Source of the DNA: Ceratodon purpureus
Taxonomy: Eukaryota; Streptophyta; Bryopsida; Pseudoditrichales; Ditrichaceae
Reading direction: 5' to 3'
NCBI GenBank assembly: GCA_014871385.1
Contig: CM026422.1
Coordinates: 17,363,199-17,427,198, forward strand
DNA length: 64,000 nt
Under the pieces are notes generated by a model that was given only the letters and a program-made list of their open reading frames with translations, ran no database searches and was not told the origin of the DNA. How positions within the stretch are numbered: the first letter of the stretch is position 1; each line of letters opens with the position of its first letter. Below are positions 42,531 to 55,600 of this stretch, piece by piece. The position numbers and the translations under genes are program-made.

Positions 42531-43813
42531 CACACCCTAATCCTGGCAATTATCGTTGCAAACATCGATCCCCTAGAAGCGAGTGCCATCCACTGCCAGA
42601 ATTCCAGACAAACTAAACTGAGTGCAGTTCAAATCATCTGATAGCGAAGCCAGAATGAAGTGCCCTGATTTCTATCGCCAAGTTACAAGGATATGCATGC
42701 ACATGTGCGCCACAAACACATCTCACTTGCTTGATGCTTACTTGAGACTAAACCGCAGATTCAGTGAAAAATACAAAGAGAGTGCGTAGGAGTTTACCGG
42801 GATTGTTAATGAGCTGCCGTTGTAGAGCCACTATGAGCCTCGCTTCGCTTTGCAACTTCGCCATCACAACCTGATCCTACACTATGTCGTCGCAAACCTA
42901 GATTCCAGGTAGCCAGTGCCATCCACTGCCGAAATTCCAGGCAACCTAAAGTTGAGCGCAGGCAATTCCACTTAGAGCAGAACCAGAACAGAGTATCCTG
43001 ATTTGATAAGCTCCTACAACCCAGATCACAACCATCCCAGACATCAGCTCGCAACGAGGAACAATGACAATCTGACTACACCATCTAAGCATCCAAATCC
43101 TTGACTAGCATGAAGTGAACTTTGAAGGAGGGGCATGTGGGACCCGATGTTTTCAATTCTCATGATTCCATATCCTGATGCCAGGTTGTTGTCTCGGACG
43201 CCTGGGTAACTAGTAGTGTGCCTGCATAGTGCACAGTGCCCACCATCATCCATCCCGGGAAAGATATTCTACCGGAAAGAAATTCCGGAGAGAGAGATTC
43301 GAGGATCGTGGAAAAGCTTTGGCTGAGAGACCGACGACGCAGACACCAGAGACGCCGAAGATCTTATCAAAGACCACGATGCTCTGGAATCACTGGAATC
43401 ACCTGAAATCGGTGCACGGCAGGTGTTGCTTCAGAACCCACATCTGCGAATGCCGATCTGGCAGGCCGATGCCTCGCTTCCACTGCGGTTTAGGTAATGC
43501 AATTCCACTTTCCATGTATCTGCCACCTCGCTCTCTGCATCTACTCCACAGTAATCCTGGAGTTGGGTTGCTTGAATTAACGCCGATTTCGTCGAGCATT
43601 TGCAGATTTTGTAGCTGTGGGGTAAGGCAATTTAGGTGAAGTGGGTTCATTGGGTTCAGTGGGGATTTCACTCAGTTGAAGGGAATTGGCTGGTTGCGAT
43701 CACATCTAAGCGAGTGAATTGGAAGCTGAATTTAGGTTATGTGTGAAGGATGACGGGTTACAGGACATTTGCAAGAGCGATTAGTGTATGAGAGTGGTTG
43801 GGAATTGACGGAG
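42531..43813. other. Upstream region of the Hsp70-like gene and of the DUF4864-like gene
   Basis: It contains a partial duplicate of the Hsp70-like 5' end (42820-42970) and the dispersed repeat pieces at 42969-43081. Between 43230 and 43800 overlapping open frames exist on both strands but none is recognisable. This is probably the shared divergent promoter and leader of the plus-strand gene starting at 43814. Confidence 0.45.
42820..42970 (-). pseudogene. Duplicated 5' end of the Hsp70-like gene
   Basis: About 150 bases resemble 42481-42630, which covers the start codon, first codons and leader of the Hsp70-like gene (for example TGTAGAGC(C/T)ACTATGA and GTGCCATCCACTGCC). Small indels break the frame. 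It is a decayed local duplication. Confidence 0.75.
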
Positions 43814-46039
43814 ATGGCTGGAGTGACGTTCTGCTTGTCTTCGTCTCTGGGAGCTTCCTCTTGCCCGCTGGATTTTGCCCCACTGCCAAGATGGCGGAAT
43901 TTTGTTTTTGCTTGCCCCATGAGTGCTCACTTCTCCAGGGTATCGAATAGAAACTTGATGAAGAAAATTATGTATTCTGGATCAGCTCGGAGGTCTTCCA
44001 TTGTTGCAGCAGCCGAAGTACCTGATTTTCTGCCAGCAGCTTGGTACCTACTTTTTCCTTTTTGTCTCCAATTTCTTTAGTAATGTCTGGCATTTTATTT
44101 TTTCCTCCATAGCAGTTGCTTTAGTGACGTATATACATATGTATCGTACATAGTTTTCTCGGCATTTTGTGGTCCATCATGTTTTCGGAAGGATAATTAT
44201 ACATTAACTCATTGTGTAGTTGTGCATTCTTTAACGATTCAAGCTGCCCTAAGTTCAAATGTATATACATTTAATTCTAGAGCCAGTGGCAGTGGGCTCT
44301 AGCTCGATTCATGTCATAGTTTCAGAAAAATTAGGTTAGAAACCATCTACCGAGAATGAGGAATTGTAGAAGTGAGAGATAAGGGCACATCTATCAAGCG
44401 TTTCTACCATTTGCCATCTCAACCTTACAGAATTCAACAATACCACTGCTAGATTCTTCCGAGTGGGCTGGTTGGTGCTAGTTCACGTTCTAGAACTCAT
44501 TTATCTCGACATTGCATTGAGTTATTGTATATGAGTCTTGTTGCAGAGAGATTGGAACGTCTGAGAGATGTGCATGGATGTATTGATCCTAGTGATGTTG
44601 TTTTCTGCAGGGCAAAGCCTAACAAACCAATTGGTCCTAAATTCGATGTAAGTTCGCTGATCCACCTTACAATGCCAGTTTCCTTCCAAGTTTAGTGTGA
44701 GGCTTGGAAGCCGAGTCTGTATCATTATCATTTCCCTGTTTTCCACTTCAGTGATGGTCGTGACATTCGTTTAGTTTCTTCAAAGGTGCCAGCTATATGT
44801 TGTGTGCAGCATTTAACCGGGAGAGTATGTAGTTGTCAGCTGAGCAGGTCACGCTTGTACAACTAAATGCTCTTCAGGACAATGACATTCCCTATACAGA
44901 TCACGGCATCGAAGTTATGTACAGGGTATGAAATATCATTCTTTCGCTTGAGCCAGTTGTCGTGTAAATTATCAGGCTAGTCATGCCAAGCAACTCTTAA
45001 GATGACTGAAATTTAATCTGAATAGTTCCATACCACGTCCTTGGAAGTTGAGCAACAAATCATTTGCTCTTCCTCGTTAGTGTTCTTGGATAAGGAAAAG
45101 AATCCGGCACTGAGATTTTCGTACGTCTTGTGATGCATTTTCAAACGTCGACCTCATACTGAGGTGGAGATGGAAATCACTTTCTGTGAATTGATAAATA
45201 AGCCTTCATCATGGTAAATACATCATTCAGCTGTCTGCAGTTTGCAGGTTTTGATCCGTTCAAGCGCTCCGAGTACTTTGGTCCACTTTTTGATTTAGGC
45301 CAGGTAAAGGATCGGTAAACTTTTTCGCCATGAAGTAACAGAACGAGTTAAAAGCAATGCCTCTTGTGAAATTCCCCAGGGAATTCTATCAATCAGAAAG
45401 AATCTGCTTATGTGTGTAGGCTAAATCAGTTATATATGTGAACTTGACGTTGTCATGCATATGTGTGAGAACCAGTTCGAAAGGTTCAGGCGCATTCTCC
45501 ATCACACCTCCTTCCGTGTTTTATTGGGCCACACGGATCGTCACATCTTGAGCAGCCTCTTTGTAAACGAGGTATTGACGTATGGACCCTTGTAGTTTCA
45601 CATTGTATCTGGTCAAGTATTGCAATGAATTTTATTACGTATTGTATCTGCATGGAACCTATTTGTTCATCTTCAGGAATTTAGGATGGCCGTGGTTTTT
45701 GGATGTTTTAACAGCATTGCTTTAAGCAAAGAGTGCGGATAGTTGGAGCTAGACCAGGGGAAGAAGAGGTATACGAATTCACTCTTGTCCAGGTACTCAC
45801 ATGGCTTGGATGCCAACATTTCACCATGCGTTACTCACAGTTGTCAAATATCTTTCATAGAAATACTCTCTTTGGTATTCTGCTTTTCTTTATTTCTTTT
45901 TTTTGGAAGGAAGTCCTAGTTATCTAACTGCAATCTGCTGGCTTTTGTACAGAGAGTTGGAGGCAATTGGGATGGTTATTGGCTTACCGAAAGTCTTCGA
46001 CACGATGGTGAAGGTGCAAGTGGTGGTGTTGCATATTGA
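43814..46039 (+). CDS. Conserved plastid-targeted protein, DUF4864-like
   Basis: Seven exons: 43814-44043, 44611-44647, 44833-44925, 45241-45303, 45476-45571, 45715-45792 and 45953-46039, all with GT..AG junctions in register, giving 227 residues. The N-terminal 75 residues are Ser/Arg rich with few acids, a likely plastid transit peptide. The conserved body reads ALQDNDIPYTDHGIEVMYRF, AGFDPFKRSEYFGPLFDLGQ, FERFRRILHHTSFRVLLGH, RVRIVGARPGEEEVYEFTLV and RVGGNWDGYWLTESLRHDGE. It ends GGVAY. I recognise this as a conserved single-copy plant protein of unknown function resembling DUF4864. The family label is tentative, while the gene structure is strongly supported because each junction restores the conserved frame. 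Confidence 0.85.
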
Positions 46040-48050
46040 TCCATCAAAAGATTCTTAGCCGTCTCCTACTTGAAGAGTAAAGAATACATACTGCTAGTAG
46101 AAGCACAGCTTACATTTCTTCATTGATTGAAGTGCACAGTTGCAATACATTGTTGTGTTTGTTATTGTGCAGAACCTTGATTTTCTGAGATTTAGGTGTA
46201 ATACTAGATTAGATTTTGAGAAAATTGTACAGTGCCACCAGACAAATGTAATATTCTTCTTTGATGTCTTTTAGTATACGTTCATACTTGTACATTATTT
46301 TTGGCCTGCTCCTGCTGCAAATCTTGTGTTACAAGGTAGAGAAACCAAAAATTGTGAATGCCCTCAAGGCGCACAATAAAGTTTCCCAAAAACAGAGAAA
46401 TCTTGCATGGTTTTGGTGGATCAATCAAGTTTTGGTGGCCCAGACAGTTTTTGCCACATAATGTCAAGTTCTACTTTTTTTAGTAGTCTTATGTTTAATT
46501 TTCCGTGATATTAGTTAACGGTTTTAGAATACCATCACATTTGGTTAAGGAAGAGTCCAGTATACAAGAAGGGGTTTTGACAAACTTCCCACTTTGAAAA
46601 ATTATAGATAATTATTTACAGGGAATAAAAATACAATTAACTTGTATTCTTCATCATTTCTTCTTCTTCATCTCAAAAAAATTTCACCTTATTTCTAACT
46701 CTATACCTTTAGGTCGAATTCCCTTATTTTAACCGTTTTTGGTTAATTTGCCTTATTCATGCATTATTGATTTGAGTGTCACTTTTGAGGAGGTAACAAG
46801 ATTCTCAGAAGTGTCGTTAATTTGTCCATTGGTTAAATAGGCCTCTTCTTTTAGGGAGAGCATATTCCACTGATCAAGAATTGGTACTACTATATATCTT
46901 ACACTAATATATTCTATATATCTTATATTAATATATCTTATATATTCTATATTAATATATCCAATTTCATAGAAAGCATTATTCTTTGGTATTACACTAC
47001 TAAAAGATTACATGCCTTTTGTAGCTATTTGATATCTTGTTTCATTCTCCACATTGAAGAAGCTTTTAGCTTTTAATAACCCATTTTAATCCTATTGTCA
47101 ATTATAGCTCATACATTGAAGATAACATATGTATTAAGCCACATATTTCAAAAAATAATTATTTGCTTATTTAAAATAGTCCACTTACTATTTATAGGCC
47201 TTATTTTTCTATTATTTATTAATGGAAATTTTGTTCAATTAAAGTTTCATATGGATTTACTATAAAATCTTCCATGTTATATATGATAAGTATAATATCA
47301 AGTCCATATATGTATTAAATAAATCATTAAAACCCCAAAATTATGAATAACTTAAACATTATTGTTTTTATTTTTAAAGTAATGACTCATCTTATATTGC
47401 TTAATAGCTTGGTTCAAGCGAAGGCCAATTCTACAAAAAATTGTCATTCCATCTTCAAATTTACCTTCCAGAATAATATCTCTTCATCTCTTCACTTAAT
47501 CTTCTCATTTCCAAAATCAAGCTATCATAATCCAAAGCCAATAATATAATCTTTGTGCATAAGTGTTGTTCAATTCAAGTTATACCCCAAATTTTTTTCC
47601 CATTAGCAAATGAAAATATATTAAATAAATAAATAAATAAATAAATAAAACTATGATTTATTTCTGTGTAGCATTCCCGTAGATAATTTTCTATACTAAT
47701 AAGGCTTAGTAATTTAGATTTTAGAAATACAACAACTGTTATTTTAATTTTTTTTAAATTTTTTTTAATAATCTACATTGTAACACTTAAGAGTGCATAA
47801 TTGTCTTATAGCAGATTGATTATATCATGGGATATAAAATAGTGGGTGGGAAAATGAACTTCTTCATTGTTGGCTATCATTACAGTAATTTTTAAAAGCG
47901 CTTTTAGAATGATTCAAAACGGCCTTGGATATTCAAGGACATGGAATATAAAAAAATTAAAATTAAAAAAGAATGCAAATAAGCAAAGATGAAATATGAG
48001 TTTCACTCCTGAAATAAACGTATGTGGTTTCTAAACTCTAAACTAGTTTA
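46040..48050. other. AT-rich intergenic region
   Basis: No gene supported. It contains a run of ATAT/TTATATTC repeats (46885-46965) and an (AAAT)n microsatellite at about 47621-47650. Confidence 0.6.
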
Positions 48051-48169
48051 TTAAATCAAGTCAAAGTCTATGAACATAACGCCATATACAAAATGTAACC
48101 TACACTGTCATCGGTTGCCAAATTCCATTTTTTTACAATGATGTTTGTTTTTAAATAATTAATTTAAAA

Positions 48170-49812
48170 CAAAAATCACATCAAGAACAATTATAATGTT
48201 AAATTATTTAAAATTATTTTTATTATAATGGTATTTGTTCTTAATTTTTAATATAATTATGTTGTTTTTAAAATTATTTTAACATTACCATTATAAAAAT
48301 ATATATTTTTAAATTATAATACCATTATTTAAAATTCCATTATTTAAAATATTGGTTATGTTACTATTCTTAGTTATTTAAAATTATTTTAAAATTATTT
48401 TAACAGCAATATTTATAAAAATAATTATTTGAAAAGAAATATTATATCAAAAACAATTATTTTAATACAAATACCATTATAATACCATATCAAAAATACC
48501 ATTTTAAACATTGAGAGCATTGTTAATTTCATTATAATACCATTATAATACCATTATGATTTTATATCAAAATACCATAAAAAATAAATATAATATAAAA
48601 AAAACAATTATAGACCACCATGGTCACCACTGGTCTTCAGTCTTCGTTCTACTTTGAAATAGGTGAGAAGATGAAGCTTTCATGTGATTCCACCGTAAGA
48701 GGTGATCACAGTACAATGTAGATACTCGACACTGGAAAAAGTAATCCAGCAGAAACTTGAATTTGTAAGGTGAATTCATACTACGGCAAACTTCTGCACC
48801 TGGAAGTTGGTGCGGGAGCTAAGCCTTATGCTCTGGCAGGAAATATGGAATGAAGTATGCAAAAAAACGGGACGTGGATCCGGAAGAACTATGAGACCCA
48901 CCTAGACATTGCCCTAAGTGCAACTCCATTGACCGGGTGCCATTCAAGTATTATAATAACAAAAGCTCCACACAACCTATCTTTATGTGCCTTAAATGCT
49001 CTTAAAGATTCCAGATGCGCTTGGAGATCTGCAATAATGGAGAGCGACGCCTTGTTCACAACGTGAATCATGGGCCATCTTCGAGGCCGGAGTGGCGATA
49101 GGTACATGGATAGGAATCAACATCTTTTTTGGATTGAAGGGTATGTCACTAGAAGATAGTGAAATCAAAATAGGTAGGATTTCAGTTATAAAAAAAAGGA
49201 GGAGAAGAAAAGAGATGAGAGGAAGAAGAAAAAGGCGGAGGGCGACAAGAGGCCATGGAATTGGCTCGTCCCAAAAGAGCGATGCTAGAGACGTAGAGAC
49301 GGATCTTCCGCTTAAATTAGATTGAATTCTTTCATCTAAATTAGATCAAATTTTTTCTCACAGTATTTATAATTCTTTTTTTGTGCTATATGATATTTTG
49401 ATATGGGATTATAATGGTTATAATGGTATTTTTGATATGGTATTATAATAATATTTGTATTAAAATAATTGTTTTTGATATGGTATTTATTTTTAAATAA
49501 CTATTTTTATAAATGATATTATAAAAATAATTTTAGAATAATTTAAAATAATTTAAAATACCATTATAATGAATATGGTATCATTTTAAATAATGGTATT
49601 CTTTTTAAAAACGGTATTTTTAATTTTTTTAAAATAATGGTATTTTTAAAAATTATTTTAAATAATGGTATTTTTAAATTGTTTTAAATAATGGTATTTA
49701 AAAATTGTTTTATATAAGGGTATTATAATTTAAAAAATATTTATAATGGTATTGTTAAAATAATTTTAAAAACAATACCATTATAATAAAAATTTCATTT
49801 ATTAAATATTTA
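48170..49812. mobile_element. AT-rich foldback (long terminal inverted repeat) element
   Basis: The arm at about 48200-48610 and the arm at about 49365-49800 are imperfect reverse complements. Stretches such as TATCAAAAACAATTATTTTA and ATAATACCATATCAAAAATA pair between arms. Both arms are built from ATACCATTATAAT and TTTAAATAAT motifs. The interior, about 750 bases, is GC-richer and carries short frames but no recognisable gene. Direct repeats AAATCAA(G/A)TCAAAGTCT(A/G)TGAACA at about 48053 and 49830 flank the whole region. It may be a MULE-type foldback element; the superfamily is unproven. Confidence 0.55.
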
Positions 49813-50229
49813 TTATAATAACCTTTAACAAATCAAATCAAAGTCTGTGAACAAGAAAATGCCCAACAGCACCGCATTCGAAACTCCCTTCCGTGCACCA
49901 ACCCTGTGGAAATTCACGCCTCCCTCAAACTACACTCCACCTCCATGAACCATCCCTGGAACTCCTTATCTCCTCCCCCTTTCCGACTACCCCAACACCT
50001 GCCCAATACTCAGTTTATACCACACTAATACCCGCACCTCCTTCCCCGGATATCATCCGAAGCACACACAACTTACCACCAAAGACGAAGCTCCCCTGTT
50101 TTGAGTTCAAGTTCGAAGGGAAGGGAATTGAGTTGCGCTCCATGTCCATGAATTAGGGCAGGACTCTTATCCTCGCAGCAAACCCCAAACCCCTCGTCAG
50201 TGTCTCCCATCTCGCACTGCTCGGGAGCG

Positions 50230-51171
50230 ATGGAGACGCTCTTCTTGGGCACCAAGTTGCCCACGCCCGTCTACTCACACGCTGCCATTAGCCGGAAGAG
50301 TCCGCACTCGGGAAGTCGCCAATTGCAGCGATGGAGTGGCTCTCAGCGGGGGAGGGTGATGGTAGCTCGAGCTTCGTCTATGGATGCTTACCCTAGGGTT
50401 TCGATGCGGGGGCCGGGGGCACCGCCGGGGGGGATAGAGCAGTTTGCGCGGTTGCAGGACCTGGACCCGGGGACGATGCTGCTGCAGCAGCGGATTTTGT
50501 TTCTGGGCTCGCAGGTGGATGATTTCTCAGCTGATGTGATTATTAGCCAGATGTTGTTGTTGGACGCGCAGGATCCGACCAAGGACATTAAGTTGTTTAT
50601 CAACTCGCCCGGGGGGTCGGTGACGGCAGGGATGGGGATTTACGATGCGATGAAGCTGTGCAAGGCGGATGTGTCGACGGTGTGCTTTGGCCTGGCGGCG
50701 TCGATGGGGGCGTTTCTGCTCGCGGCGGGGACGAAGGGGAAGCGGTACTGCATGCCGAATGCGCGGGTGATGATTCACCAGCCGTTGGGAGGCGCGGGCG
50801 GGACGGCGATTGACGGGGCGTTGCAGGTGCGGGAGATGATGTACCATAAGTATAAGCTGCAGAAGATTATGGCGCGGTTGACGGGGAAGACGGAGCAGCA
50901 GATTGAGCTGGATACGGATAGGGATAATTTTATGAATTCGTGGGAGGCGATGGAGTACGGGATTGTGGATGGAGTGATTGGGGATGGGAATCCGGACATT
51001 GTGGCGCCGATTGGGAAGGTCATGGAGCCGCCCAAGGCGAAGATTAACTCCAATTGGACTATTAAGGAGTTTAGGGAGCGGAGGTACATGCCTTCCGAGG
51101 ACGCTGCTGTGAGGCAGATCGAAGCGCCCAAGGACCCGGAGAAGGAGTCGCGTGAGCCAACGGCCGTTTGA
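50230..51171 (+). CDS. CLPP: Plastid ATP-dependent Clp protease proteolytic subunit (ClpP, CLPP3-like)
   Basis: Intronless, 313 residues from ATG at 50230. The frame is open upstream only via a non-ATG codon. Residues 1-50 form a basic Ser-rich plastid transit peptide. The ClpP core shows LLQQRILFLGSQVDD, KDIKLFINSPGGSVTAGM, the nucleophile Ser158 in GLAASMGAFLL, catalytic His183 in RVMIHQPLGG, and the acidic DTDRDNFMNSWEAMEYGIVD segment supplying the Asp. The C-terminal extension ending EKESREPTAV is typical of nuclear-encoded plastid forms. The wording resembles the CLPP3/CLPP4 branch. It acts in the stromal Clp core for protein turnover. Lack of introns may indicate origin by retroposition or a moss-specific form. 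Its transit peptide resembles that of the next gene. Confidence 0.95.
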   Translation: METLFLGTKLPTPVYSHAAISRKSPHSGSRQLQRWSGSQRGRVMVARASSMDAYPRVSMRGPGAPPGGIEQFARLQDLDPGTMLLQQRILFLGSQVDDFSADVIISQMLLLDAQDPTKDIKLFINSPGGSVTAGMGIYDAMKLCKADVSTVCFGLAASMGAFLLAAGTKGKRYCMPNARVMIHQPLGGAGGTAIDGALQVREMMYHKYKLQKIMARLTGKTEQQIELDTDRDNFMNSWEAMEYGIVDGVIGDGNPDIVAPIGKVMEPPKAKINSNWTIKEFRERRYMPSEDAAVRQIEAPKDPEKESREPTAV

Positions 51172-52671
51172 CGCTCCTTCGCTTCAATTAGGGTAATTGG
51201 CCAAGCTTAGGGTCCGTCTGCTCTTTGGAGGTGCTTTGCTCTTTGCTTTGCCCCACAACCATGTACAAGTTTTAGAATTGCAGCAGACCTTCATCACTAA
51301 CTTTTTTTCTCATTGTATACTTACACTTTGATTCAATACATTCTGAATTCTTCAAATTCTCTGAGGTCATTGGTTGGACGATTCTCTACGTGTTCCTTCA
51401 TGGGCCAAGTTTGTATGTGGTAGGGATAATGTTCCAATTTATGCATTTTAAATAAATTGGGATGTTGCTTGCATGAGGAGCCTACTATAATATCTGACAG
51501 GTCGAGGCTTGTTCGAGTTTGCTTCTTCTAGAGACAGATTCAATTGCAGCTGTAATTTAGTAACGTTGAGGGCTGAGGTTTTCTGTCATTTGGGGCTCAT
51601 GATTTTTTGTTCAGCTGGGTGCATGGAGAGGTGTTCAAGAGAATGGTGACATCTTGTTGCTGTTCATTAGATTTTGATGTGTTGCCACTCTTCATCAGAT
51701 GCACGGTCCTTCTGCGGCCCCGGTGTGCATTGACGTTGTTTATGCATTGCGTTATTTGGAAAGGCATCCGGGATTTGACTTAGAGAGCATGAGTTCTATG
51801 AAACATAATTCTAGTGCTTACTCTAAATAGTTAGGATATGGAAGAGTTTGGTGGTCTCTTCACATTGAGTGTGTAGTGTGTAGGAGCTTAGTGACCTCTA
51901 AACTCAAGAAAACTAGTTTATAAGGATGGAATGATGGCAAAACTAGTCTTTTTTGAATATAGAAACCACCAAGCTCTTACACATCGTTCATGGTGAAACC
52001 ACCAAGCTCTTCCATGTCTCCCAACTATCTGGAGTAATGAACAATACAATCAAAATCTTTCTAAAATTCATGTTAACTTGAAGAATAACTCTATTATCTC
52101 TAAACTACTCTTAAAAGTAATACTTGGTAATGACTTTTTGAAACCATTCTACTCCAAAGACACCATTCAGCATTTAAAGATTAAATTATTGTTCAAATTA
52201 CAAAACCACTTAGAAATTCCACCTTCAATATATCCTTTCAAATAATCCATTTGTTATCTCTAGCAGACACAACACCTCAAAATCTGGGTAAAGTATATCA
52301 CGCTACTGTAATAGTGAAAGTAAAGAACAGGTGAATAAATTGATTGAAATCCTAGTAAATTAATCTCAGACGCAAAAAACAACCCAAAGAAAAGCAAAAA
52401 CATAAGGAAAAAGCTGCATCAAAAGAAAAGCGCAGAAGGAGCCATTTAGAAAGAAACGGAAATGAAAAAGCAAAAGTAGGCAGCATCATCTTCCTCCTGG
52501 CGGGGAAAGAAACAGTAGTGTTTGCAGAGAGGCTGCCAATCTTCGCACGCTGCAGGGAATTCTGTGCTACAGAATTCCATCTTGAAGCTTCAATCGGGAT
52601 CAGGACTCCGCTCCCTCACTTGGGTAACTGCTGGTGTCATCTCTGCGTCTCTCGGTTTGGCGCAGGGAGCG
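51172..52671. other. CLPP 3' region and spacer
   Basis: 3' UTR-like T-rich sequence, then AT-rich spacer without supported genes. The last 200 bases are presumably the leader of the anthranilate phosphoribosyltransferase gene. Confidence 0.5.
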
Positions 52672-55600
52672 ATGGCGCCCACCACTTTGTTTCTGGGCTC
52701 CAAGCTGCCGACGTCTCTGCGGGCGCCGAATGGGAGCGTTGCGGGGGCGGGGAGGACGCCACAAGGTGGAGCTCAGCAATTGAAGGCGTGGGGCAAGGGC
52801 AGGGTGGCTGGAGCCAGGTTGCAGGCCGTGAACGTGCAGTCCCCGAGGGTCACATTTTCGACCAGCGAGGTCGGTTTGGTTTACTAAGCTGTGCTTTGTA
52901 TTTGGATCGAAAGGTCATTGGTTTTATTTTATTTCTTTATTTATTTTTTTCTCTAGCTGCATTTGGAATTCTGCATTCGAGTTGGTTTTTGTGTTTTGAG
53001 ATTCTAGTGGAATGTCATGAATCTACTGTGGGAATGTTAGGTTTGGATCGAGTTTTTAGGTTTGTTTTGGATCTATGGTGACAATGGCGTGTCAATGTGG
53101 ACGCCGCATTATGATTTTTTTCGGAAATTATTAGCACGGTAGACGTGTTTCGATGGTGGCAATGTCGATTCTAGATTTTTGTTGAGAATGAAATGACCAT
53201 CATTTTTAACTTTACAGGGAGAGTGTTGAAATTATTTTAGAGGATGGTGATTTTTCCCCGTTGATGTCAGTTCCTTCTTTTTTTTTGTGCAGAAGCAATT
53301 GGAATTCTGTATCTGCAATTGTAATTGCTTTTCACTAAACCTGTGCGCACAGTAGGAAGTACTTAATATCAATAATATCAATGTCGTGATAATTTTACAG
53401 GAGTTGCAGTGCTAAATGTCGATTTACTGTTTTCCTGCAAGGCTTGATAATATTCAGCAAGCTCTGACATATTCTAGTGAGATGGAGTGGGTTAAGCAAA
53501 TTGCCTGTTAATGAGGGTCTACATGTAAATCTTCAGTCTCGGAATGTTGTCAAGAAGTTTCAGCTTTTAGGGTTCCACTGGCTAGAGCCTTGTCGTCATG
53601 AATGCCTGAGAAGAATTGTTATCACATCATTTATCTTAGTGTGTGTTGTAATGTATGAATCTCGAACTAAATCCTTGATGTAGCATCACGACCATATCCG
53701 TCAAATTTCATCTGTTCTTTGGGGCCCCTAGAAGTTTAAATGTGGTCACTCGTACTGGCAGCTGATAATTTGATTTGGGGAATGGTTGGATCGGTGGGTG
53801 TATAGGTTCTAGAGGAGCTTATCAAAGGGACAGACTTGACTCAATCTCAAACGGAAGGAGTGATGGAGACTCTCCTTGCGGATGCTAATCCTGCAGTTAT
53901 TGGGGCTTTTCTGGCGCTTCTACGAGCCAAGGGCGAAACAATAGACGAGGTATTAACTCGAGGCGATACCATAATCAATCTTTGTTTTATGCGCTTGGAC
54001 CAGAGCAAGAGAGATGGGATGTTTTGAGCTATTATCTTGATATTATTGCGATACATGCAGGTTACAGGGCTTGCCAGTGCAATGCTAAAGCGTGCGGTAC
54101 CGGTGCGAACTATTCCAGGATCTCTGGATATTGTAGGTACTGGAGGCGATGGAGCAAACACCGTGAACATTTCCACGGGGTCCTGTATCCTGGCAGCAGC
54201 TTGTGGTGCGAAAGTTGCCAAGGTTGATTTGCCTATTATCTCTGCACGATAGACGCTCTACTTTCTTGGTGATCTCTTGCTTTTGTTTAGTAAGGATTTT
54301 TAGATGCATGTGCTGTTTTCGTGGTGGAACAAATTGTTTAGTATATGCTTATTATTTTACTAAAGTTGTGGTTTCTGACGTGCTCTCTCTATGGTGACAG
54401 CATGGATCTCGGTCAAGCTCGTCAGCTTGTGGAAGTGCAGATGTGCTCGAGACCCTTGGTGTTGCTGTTGATCTAGGGCCTGAGGTAAACTTCGCGCGTG
54501 TGTTCATTCTGTTTGTTTGGGAACCTTGGTACGTCTAACTTGTTTTCGTCTAGACTGCTTATCATTACTTCAACGTGAGTTCGAATCAGTAGATTTAAAC
54601 ATGTTCTCTGATTGTCTTGTGCATTTCTTTATTCATATCTAATATCTCCACAATCTACCATTCATTGTGCTTATGATCATTTACTTAAATTGGGGGGATA
54701 TTTCGTTGTGAATTTTGTTTTGGTGTATAGGGAGTGGCAAAGTGTGTAGAAGATGTTGGAGTCGGGTTCATATTTGCCCCAAGATATCATCCAGCAATGA
54801 AAGCCGTGGCTCCAGTTCGGAAGTCACTTAAAATAAAGACAGCTTTCAACATTCTTGGCCCGATGCTTAACCCGTCTCGTGCACCACACTCCATTGTGGG
54901 CGTGTACCATGAAAATTTGGTTAGTCATACGATTGCTTTCAGCCTTTTATTTTTAGAATAGTTGCAATAATTCAGACATGTCTTAGAAGCCTACGCTTTT
55001 TTGGCTGTTGATCGACCTTCTGAATCATAGTTCTTGGATTTAGCCGTTTCAAATTTTTCTGTCTTGAATTTGAATTTGCTATGGTGATGCTCCCTGGTCT
55101 GATGTGGCTCCTTTGTGATAAAGTAGGTGCAAAGAATGGCCAAGATTATGCAACATTTCGGCACAAAACGCACACTGGTGGTCCATTGCGAGGGATTAGA
55201 TGAAATGAGCCCACTCGGTATGCTTCTGCCGCCACGTTGCTGGATTGTTATCGTCGTGCTTTCTGCTTTCTTACATTTCATGTTGCGCGTATTGTGGTAG
55301 ATGTTGGATATCCTTTTGAATTAGATTTGAGTCTTGTACATAATGTAGTGGTACTGGCAATTGCTGGAAGCTGTTTATTGATGTGATATTGGGACTAAAT
55401 GTTGTACACGTGAACAGGGGGTGGACGCGTTCTGGAAGTGACACCCGAAAAAATTGAAAGCTTTGTTTTTGATCCATGTACAGCCGTTGATCCCTACCAT
55501 TTCTATTTCTAACTGTTTCAGCAATTACCAGAGGATGTGTAGTTCTTCATCACGGGTTTAGATCTGGAGGAAGTGTGCCAAATAAAATGCCAAAACCCGG

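Noticed and set aside
43229-43671. ORFs on both strands before the DUF4864-like gene
   Set aside because: They overlap one another and lack motifs. The region is more likely leader and promoter.
50388-51131. Long minus-strand ORFs across CLPP and similar antisense frames across ARO
   Set aside because: GC-rich shadow frames of strongly supported plus-strand genes.
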